64,000 bases of DNA, from positions 124,001 through 188,000 of the forward strand of contig NZ_JAGKJJ010000003.1 of assembly GCF_020329505.1 (NCBI RefSeq). The letters run 5' to 3'. A program made the translations under genes and the position numbers. Positions 59,341-64,000 of the stretch are shown here, in pieces (the stretch's first letter is position 1; the number at the start of each line of letters is the position of its first letter). This DNA is from Bradyrhizobium semiaridum. GTDB taxonomy: Bacteria; Pseudomonadota; Alphaproteobacteria; Rhizobiales; Xanthobacteraceae. The notes beneath the pieces are model-generated. The model did no database searches. It was not told the DNA's origin and saw only the letters and a program-made list of their open reading frames with translations.

Positions 59341-60522
59341 ATGATCGAGCGCACGATCTTTCGTGAAGAGCATGAAATTTTCCGGCAGACGGTGCGTCGC
59401 TTCGTCGACCACGAGATCGTGCCGTTCCACGCCCAGTGGGAAGAGGACGGCATCGTGCCGCGGGAGCTGTGGCTGAAGGCGGGCGCCGCCGGCCTGCTGT
59501 GCTGCACCGTCCCCGAGCAATATGGCGGCATGGGGCTCGATTACCTGTTCGACGTCGTCGTGTTCGAGGAACTCTGGCGGGCCGGCGCGAGCGGCCCGGG
59601 CTTCCTGATCCACACCGATCTCGTCGCCACCTATCTCCTGTCGTTCGGCAGCGAGGCGCAGAAGCGCAAATGGCTGCCGAAGATGGTGTCGGGCGAGGCG
59701 ATCGGCTCGCTCGGCATGACGGAACCTCATGCCGGCAGCGACCTCAAGGCGATCCGCACCAAAGCCGCCCGCGACGGCGACGAATTCGTCATCAACGGCC
59801 AGAAGGTCTTCATCTCCAACGGCCAGCTCTGCGACTTCATCGTGCTGGCGACCAAGACCGACAGCCAGGCCGGCGCCAAGGGCGTCACCCTGTTCATCGT
59901 CGAAAGCAACAGGCCCGGCTTCAAGCGCGGCCGGAATCTGGAAAAGCTCGGCATGCGGGCGCAAGACACCTCCGAGCTGTTCTTCGACAATGTCCGCATT
60001 CCCGCCAGCAATATGCTGGGCGCGGAAGGCAGGGGCTTTGCCCAGATGATGACCAAGCTCTCGCAGGAACGCCTTGCTCAGGCGATCCGGTCGGCCACGG
60101 TCACCGAAACCGTGATCGACTGGACGCTGCAATATACCGCAGAGCGGAGTGCGTTCGGCCAGAAGCTCGCCGGCTTCCAGAACACCCAGTTCAAGCTCGC
60201 CGAGTTGAAGACTAAGGCGACTGTCGCGCGTGTCTTCACCGACAAATGCATTGCCCTGTTCATGGACGGCAAGCTCGATCCGGTGGACGCCGCGATGGCC
60301 AAGATGTTCACCTCGGAGCTGCATTGCGAGACGGTAGACGAGTGCCTGCAACTGTTCGGCGGTTGGGGCTATATGTGGGAATATCCGATCGCACGGGCTT
60401 ATGCCGATGCGCGAGTGGTGAAGATCGCCGGGGGATCGATCGAGATCATGAAGACGATCATCGCTCGGCAGATGTATTCACAGCGCGGCTTCGACATTCA
60501 GAAGAACGGGTCGGCCACATAG
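59341..60522 (+). CDS. Acyl-CoA dehydrogenase (helix-G glutamate type)
   Basis: A 393-residue enzyme. ATG at 59341 (MIERTIFREEHEIFRQ); a TTG two codons earlier is also possible, since GGCGGGA is better spaced for it. Motifs: LGMTEPHAGSDLKAIRT, NGQKVFISNGQLCD, LFGGWGYMWEYPIAR. The position before the terminal GSIEI is Gly, so Glu in LSQERLAQAI (helix G) is the likely base, as in isovaleryl- and long-chain dehydrogenases. First gene of a five-gene operon with badH-like, badI-like, BKACE and another ACAD of the same subtype. GTATAC...GTACAC sequences just upstream may belong to its promoter. Confidence 0.93.
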   Translation: MIERTIFREEHEIFRQTVRRFVDHEIVPFHAQWEEDGIVPRELWLKAGAAGLLCCTVPEQYGGMGLDYLFDVVVFEELWRAGASGPGFLIHTDLVATYLLSFGSEAQKRKWLPKMVSGEAIGSLGMTEPHAGSDLKAIRTKAARDGDEFVINGQKVFISNGQLCDFIVLATKTDSQAGAKGVTLFIVESNRPGFKRGRNLEKLGMRAQDTSELFFDNVRIPASNMLGAEGRGFAQMMTKLSQERLAQAIRSATVTETVIDWTLQYTAERSAFGQKLAGFQNTQFKLAELKTKATVARVFTDKCIALFMDGKLDPVDAAMAKMFTSELHCETVDECLQLFGGWGYMWEYPIARAYADARVVKIAGGSIEIMKTIIARQMYSQRGFDIQKNGSAT

Positions 60523-60587
60523 CCCCTCTCTCCTTCTGACCGTCGAGGACCAAGGAAGAAAACGACAAACGACAAGGGAGATCAGCG

Positions 60588-61346
60588 TTGAAGGGCCTAT
60601 CGGGAAAGGTTGCCGTCGTGACCGGCGGCGGACAGGGCATCGGACGGGGATTGACGCTGCGGCTGGCCGAGGAAGGCTGCAAGGTCGCGATCTTCGACAT
60701 CAATCCGCAGGGCGGCGAAGAGACCGCAAGACTCGCGCCGCAGGCCATCATCAGGACCTATGCGGTCGACGTCGGCGATGCCGCCTCGGTCGAGGCCGCC
60801 GTCGCCAAGGTCGAAGGCGAGCTCGGCCCGATCTGGCTCTTGGTCAATAATGCCGGCTGGGACCGCCCGATGCCGTTCCTGAAGACCGACAGGGAGCTCT
60901 GGGACAAGATCATCCGGATCAATCTCTACGGACCGCTCAACACCCACAAGGCGATCGCGCCGCTGATGGCCGAGCGCGGCGGTGGCCGCATCGTCAATAT
61001 CGCCTCCGACGCGGCGCGGGTCGGCACCAGCGACGAGGCGGTCTATTCGGCCTGCAAAGGCGGCCTGATCTCCTTCACCAAGTCGCTGGCGCGGGAGCTG
61101 GCACGCAAGAACGTGCTGTGCAACGCCGTGTGCCCCGGGCCGACCAACACGCCGATGATGGCGGCGGTACTCGGCGAAGGCGAGCATGCCGTGAAGTGGA
61201 AGGATGCCATGGTGCGCGGCATTCCGCTCAAGCGGATGGGCGAGCCAGACGATTACGGCGGGATCGTTGCGATGCTCGCCTCCGACGACGGCAAATTCAT
61301 CACCGGACAAACCATTTCCGTCTCCGGCGGAATGAACATGATCTGA
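60588..61346 (+). CDS. badH: BadH-like 2-hydroxycyclohexanecarboxyl-CoA dehydrogenase (SDR)
   Basis: A 252-residue SDR with a TTG start (AAGGGAG site). TGGGQGIG cofactor loop, Asp after strand 2 (IFDIN) favouring NAD, NNAGWD, NIASDAARVGTSDEAVYSAC and the Tyr/Lys pair of YSACK. The stretches NNAGWD and SDAARVG...EAVY.ACKGGL recall BadH of Rhodopseudomonas palustris, which oxidises 2-hydroxycyclohexanecarboxyl-CoA to the 2-keto form. The next gene is BadI-like, matching the badH-badI order. The exact ring substrate may differ. It could also replace the missing dehydrogenase domain of the FadJ-like protein. Confidence 0.82.
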   Translation: MKGLSGKVAVVTGGGQGIGRGLTLRLAEEGCKVAIFDINPQGGEETARLAPQAIIRTYAVDVGDAASVEAAVAKVEGELGPIWLLVNNAGWDRPMPFLKTDRELWDKIIRINLYGPLNTHKAIAPLMAERGGGRIVNIASDAARVGTSDEAVYSACKGGLISFTKSLARELARKNVLCNAVCPGPTNTPMMAAVLGEGEHAVKWKDAMVRGIPLKRMGEPDDYGGIVAMLASDDGKFITGQTISVSGGMNMI

Positions 61347-61364
61347 TCAGCGGAAGGAAACGCC

Positions 61365-62159
61365 ATGACCGATCCCAAGCAATTCACCGATATCATCTAT
61401 GAAGTCCGCGACCGCGCCGCCTGGATCATCATCAACCGGCCGAAGGTCTACAACGCGTTCCGCGCGCGCACGCTGGACGAGATGATCTGGGCCTTCCAGC
61501 TCGCCGGCAACGATCGCAATGTCGCAAGCATCGTGCTGACCGGCGCCGGCGAAAAGGCGTTCTGCACCGGCGGCGATCAGTCCGCGCATGAGGGGCAGTA
61601 TGACGGCCGCGGCGTGGTCGGCCTTCCCATCGACGAGATTCAGGGCCTGATCCGCGACGTCCCCAAGCCGGTGATCGCCCGCGTCAACGGCTTTGCGATC
61701 GGCGGCGGCAACGTGCTCGCTACGCTATGCGACCTGACGATCGCGGCAGAGCATGCCCAGTTCGGCCAGGTCGGTCCTAAGGTCGGCTCGGTCGATGCCG
61801 GTTGGGGCACAGCGTTCCTGGCGCGGCACGTCGGCGACAAGAAGGCGCGCGAGATCTGGTTCCTCAACGAGCGCTATACCGCCGAGCAGGCGCGCGAGAT
61901 GGGCCTCGTCAACAAGGTCGTCCCGATGGCGCAGCTCGACGCTGCCGTGAAGGATTGGACCGACAAGCTGGCCCAGCGCTCGCCGACCGCGATCGCGCTC
62001 GCCAAGCGCTCCTTCAATGCCGATTCCGACAACATCCGCGGCATCAGCAATTTTGCGCTTCACGCCGTCAAGCTGTTCTACGACACCGCGGAATCCAAGG
62101 AAGGCGTCGCCGCGTTCAACGAGAAGCGCGATCCGGACTTCCACAAATTCGCGCGCTGA
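61365..62159 (+). CDS. badI: BadI-like 2-ketocyclohexanecarboxyl-CoA hydrolase (ring-cleaving crotonase)
   Basis: A 264-residue MenB-like crotonase. Diagnostic stretches are IIYEVRDRAAWIIINRPKVY, FCTGGDQSAHEGQYDGRG, PKPVIARVNGFAIGGGNVLA and FGQVGPKVGSVDAGWGTAFL, which follow BadI (about 260 residues) closely; the SVDAGWGT Asp is the MenB/BadI-type active-site residue. BadI hydrolyses a ring beta-ketoacyl-CoA to a dicarboxyl-CoA (pimelyl-CoA from the cyclohexane ring). It sits 18 bases after the BadH-like gene and 23 bases before the BKACE gene. Naphthoate synthase is the main alternative, but no menaquinone genes are near. Confidence 0.85.
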   Translation: MTDPKQFTDIIYEVRDRAAWIIINRPKVYNAFRARTLDEMIWAFQLAGNDRNVASIVLTGAGEKAFCTGGDQSAHEGQYDGRGVVGLPIDEIQGLIRDVPKPVIARVNGFAIGGGNVLATLCDLTIAAEHAQFGQVGPKVGSVDAGWGTAFLARHVGDKKAREIWFLNERYTAEQAREMGLVNKVVPMAQLDAAVKDWTDKLAQRSPTAIALAKRSFNADSDNIRGISNFALHAVKLFYDTAESKEGVAAFNEKRDPDFHKFAR

Positions 62160-62182
62160 TCACGGGCCACGAAGATCAAGCC

Positions 62183-63112
62183 ATGGCGCCTCACAAGGTC
62201 ATCATCTCCTGCGCGGTCACCGGATCGATCCACACGCCCTCGATGTCGCCGCATCTGCCGGTGACGGCGGCGGAGATCGCCGAGTCCGCGCTTGGCGCCG
62301 CGGCGGCGGGGGCCGCGATCGTGCATCTGCACGCGCGCAATCCCGACGACGGCCGTCCTGATCAATCGCCGGAGGCGTTCGAGCCTTTTCTCCGCGTCAT
62401 CAAGCAGAGTTCGAACGTCGTGGTCAATCTGACCACCGGCGGATCGCCCTACATGACCGTGGAGGAGCGCGTCCGTCCGGCGGCGATCTGGAAGCCGGAG
62501 GTCGCGAGCCTCAACATGGGCTCGATGAATTTCGGCCTGTTCCCGATGCTGAAGCGCTACAAGTCGTTCAAGCACGACTGGGAGCCGCAGATGCTGGAGG
62601 GCTCCCACGATCTCGTCTTCCGCAACTCCTTCAAGGATATCCGCTACGCGCTGGAGACGCTCAACGGCACCGGCACGCGCTACGAGTTCGAATGCTACGA
62701 CACCAGCCATCTCTATAATCTGCACTACTTCTGGACCGAAGGGACGGTGAAGGCGCCGCTGTTCATCCAGACCTGCTTCGGCCTGCTCGGCGGCATCGGC
62801 TCGCATCCGGACGATGTCATGCACATGAAGCGGACCGCCGATCGCCTGTTCGGCGACAATTATCGCTGGTCCGTGCTCGGGGCCGGCCGCGCCCAGATGC
62901 AAGTGGCGGCGATGGCGGCATCGATGGGCGGCCATGCCCGGGTTGGCCTCGAGGACAGCCTGTGGATCGGCGCCGGCCGTCTCGCCGAGACCAATGCGGC
63001 GCAGGTGACGCAGGTGCGCAAGATCATCGAAGGCCTCGGCCTCGAGATCGCGAGCCCCGAGGAGGCACGCGATATCCTCCAGCTCAAGGGCGGCGACAAG
63101 GTCGCATTCTAA
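62183..63112 (+). CDS. Beta-keto acid cleavage enzyme (BKACE, DUF849)
   Basis: A 309-residue TIM-barrel enzyme. The ATG at 62183 gives MAPHKVIISCAVTGSIHTPS. The zinc ligands are visible: His 48 and His 50 in IVHLHARNP and the Glu in VGLEDSLW. GAGRAQM and LTTGGS are further family positions. BKACE enzymes take a beta-keto acid and acetyl-CoA and give acetoacetate and a shortened acyl-CoA; Kce of lysine fermentation is the prototype. Found directly after a BadI-like hydrolase, it would process a ring-opened beta-keto acid. Substrate cannot be inferred from sequence alone. Confidence 0.92.
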   Translation: MAPHKVIISCAVTGSIHTPSMSPHLPVTAAEIAESALGAAAAGAAIVHLHARNPDDGRPDQSPEAFEPFLRVIKQSSNVVVNLTTGGSPYMTVEERVRPAAIWKPEVASLNMGSMNFGLFPMLKRYKSFKHDWEPQMLEGSHDLVFRNSFKDIRYALETLNGTGTRYEFECYDTSHLYNLHYFWTEGTVKAPLFIQTCFGLLGGIGSHPDDVMHMKRTADRLFGDNYRWSVLGAGRAQMQVAAMAASMGGHARVGLEDSLWIGAGRLAETNAAQVTQVRKIIEGLGLEIASPEEARDILQLKGGDKVAF

Positions 63113-63135
63113 TTCCAACAGACGGTTCGACGGAC

Positions 63136-64000
63136 ATGCTGCCAAATCGCCCGGTCTACGACGAAGAGCACGCCATGCTGCGCGACAGCGTCCGCCGCTT
63201 CGCCGCTGCGAAGATCGAACCGCGCTTCCTGGCATGGGAGAACGCGGGGATTATCGACCGCGCGCTGTGGCCGGCAGCCGGTGAAGCCGGCCTGCTCTGC
63301 CCGCAGGTGCCGGAGCAGTATGGCGGCATCGGCGGCGATTTCCGCCACAACGCCGTCATCATCGAGGAGCTCGCCTATTCCGGCTTCGCCGGCCCCGCGA
63401 CCGACTTCTCGGTGCATAACGACGTCTGCTGCGGCTACCTCTTGAGCTACGGCACCGAGGAGCAGAAGAAGAAATGGCTGCCGCGCATGATCGCCGGCCA
63501 GACCGTCTGCGCGATCGCGATGACCGAGCCCGGCACCGGCAGCGATCTGCAGGGCATCCGCACCCGCGCGGTCCGCGACGGCGACGAATACGTCATTTCG
63601 GGGCAGAAGACCTTCATCAGCAACGGCCAGATGTGCGACCTCGTCATCGCGGTCACCCGCACCAATCCGGATGGCGGATCACGCGGCATGAGCCTGATCC
63701 TGGTCGAGACCGACCGTCCCGGCTTCCGGCATGGCCGCAACCTCGATAAGCTCGGCCACCTCTCCGCCGATACATCGGAGCTGTTCTTCGACCAGGTCCG
63801 CGTTCCCGTCGGCAACCTGCTGGGCTCCGAGGGCGGCGCGATGGGCGCGCTGATGAGCGAGCTGCCGCAGGAGCGGCTGACGATCGCGCTCCACTCGATC
63901 GCGGCGGCGCAGAAAGCGTTCGACATCACCAAGGCCTATGTGCTGGAGCGCAAGGCTTTCGGCCAGGCGATCGGAACGTTCCAGAACACCCGCTTCAAGC
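63136..64000 (+). CDS. Acyl-CoA dehydrogenase, partial (runs off the right edge)
   Basis: The first 288 codons of an ACAD from the ATG at 63136 (MLPNRPVYDEEHAMLRDSVR). IAMTEPGTGSDLQGIRT, SGQKTFISNGQMCD and the helix-G Glu in LPQERLTIAL are present; the C-terminal helices are beyond the window. It is strikingly parallel to the ACAD at 59341 (NGQKVFISNGQLCD, LSQERL), so the two may form a heteromer or act on successive intermediates. It is fifth in the badHI-BKACE operon, 23 bases after BKACE. Confidence 0.93.
   Translation, partial: MLPNRPVYDEEHAMLRDSVRRFAAAKIEPRFLAWENAGIIDRALWPAAGEAGLLCPQVPEQYGGIGGDFRHNAVIIEELAYSGFAGPATDFSVHNDVCCGYLLSYGTEEQKKKWLPRMIAGQTVCAIAMTEPGTGSDLQGIRTRAVRDGDEYVISGQKTFISNGQMCDLVIAVTRTNPDGGSRGMSLILVETDRPGFRHGRNLDKLGHLSADTSELFFDQVRVPVGNLLGSEGGAMGALMSELPQERLTIALHSIAAAQKAFDITKAYVLERKAFGQAIGTFQNTRFK

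Overview
The window reads as chromosomal DNA of a GC-rich alphaproteobacterium of the Bradyrhizobium/Rhodopseudomonas type. This rests on protein families rather than a database search: a membrane formate dehydrogenase with a DUF3305/DUF3306 maturation block, BadH/BadI-like ring-cleavage enzymes, many acyl-CoA dehydrogenases, Bug and LivK solute receptors, and a recurring intergenic palindrome (AGCATGATCCGGAAAAG... followed by AAAGCGCGATGA...) of a kind common in Bradyrhizobium. No rRNA, tRNA or CRISPR array was seen.

Layout. 0-1.2 kb: end of an operon with an enoyl-CoA hydratase-like protein and the FAD subunit of a molybdenum hydroxylase (cut by the window edge). 2.3-6.6 kb: four short-chain-dehydrogenase/NmrA-type reductases divergent from a LysR regulator. 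6.7-7.6 kb: scar of a truncated SDR gene abutting an IS630-family transposase remnant. 7.7-10.6 kb: a chemoreceptor and a Bug-type receptor. 10.8-19.9 kb: a tightly packed nine- or ten-gene catabolic operon (NIPSNAP protein, three-subunit molybdenum hydroxylase, amidohydrolase, CoxG-like protein, alpha/beta hydrolase, ABC importer), divergent from a MocR-type regulator. 21.5-23 kb: decayed DNA with a frameshifted CoxG pseudogene. 23.2-34.9 kb: formate dehydrogenase (FdhC, FdhB, FdhA, a Tat peptide protein, an HTH-TorD fusion) with a five-gene accessory block and a divergent polyferredoxin. 35-37 kb: a WD40-cytochrome c fusion and small membrane or exported proteins. 37.5-42.1 kb: a three-gene isoprenoid operon (geranylgeranyl-reductase-like, desaturase-like, polyprenyl synthase). 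42.2-45.4 kb: a large adenylate cyclase/STAND ATPase/TPR protein. 45.8-64 kb: an acyl-CoA catabolic island.

The island holds two class III CoA-transferases, four acyl-CoA dehydrogenases (one double-length, one cut by the window edge), two crotonase-like proteins plus BadI, a FadJ-like protein without its NAD domain, a BadH-like dehydrogenase, a beta-keto acid cleavage enzyme, an ecdysteroid-kinase-like phosphotransferase, two LivK-type receptors and a FadR-type regulator with a clear operator. Together they suggest uptake, CoA activation, desaturation, hydration, oxidation, ring cleavage and cleavage of a beta-keto acid for an unidentified alicyclic or branched acid. Nearly every convergent gene pair in the second half is separated by a palindromic element.

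The best candidates for undescribed biology are the badHI-BKACE-kinase island, the molybdenum-hydroxylase operon at 10.8-19.9 kb, the isoprenoid trio, and the HTH-TorD fusion heading the formate dehydrogenase genes.
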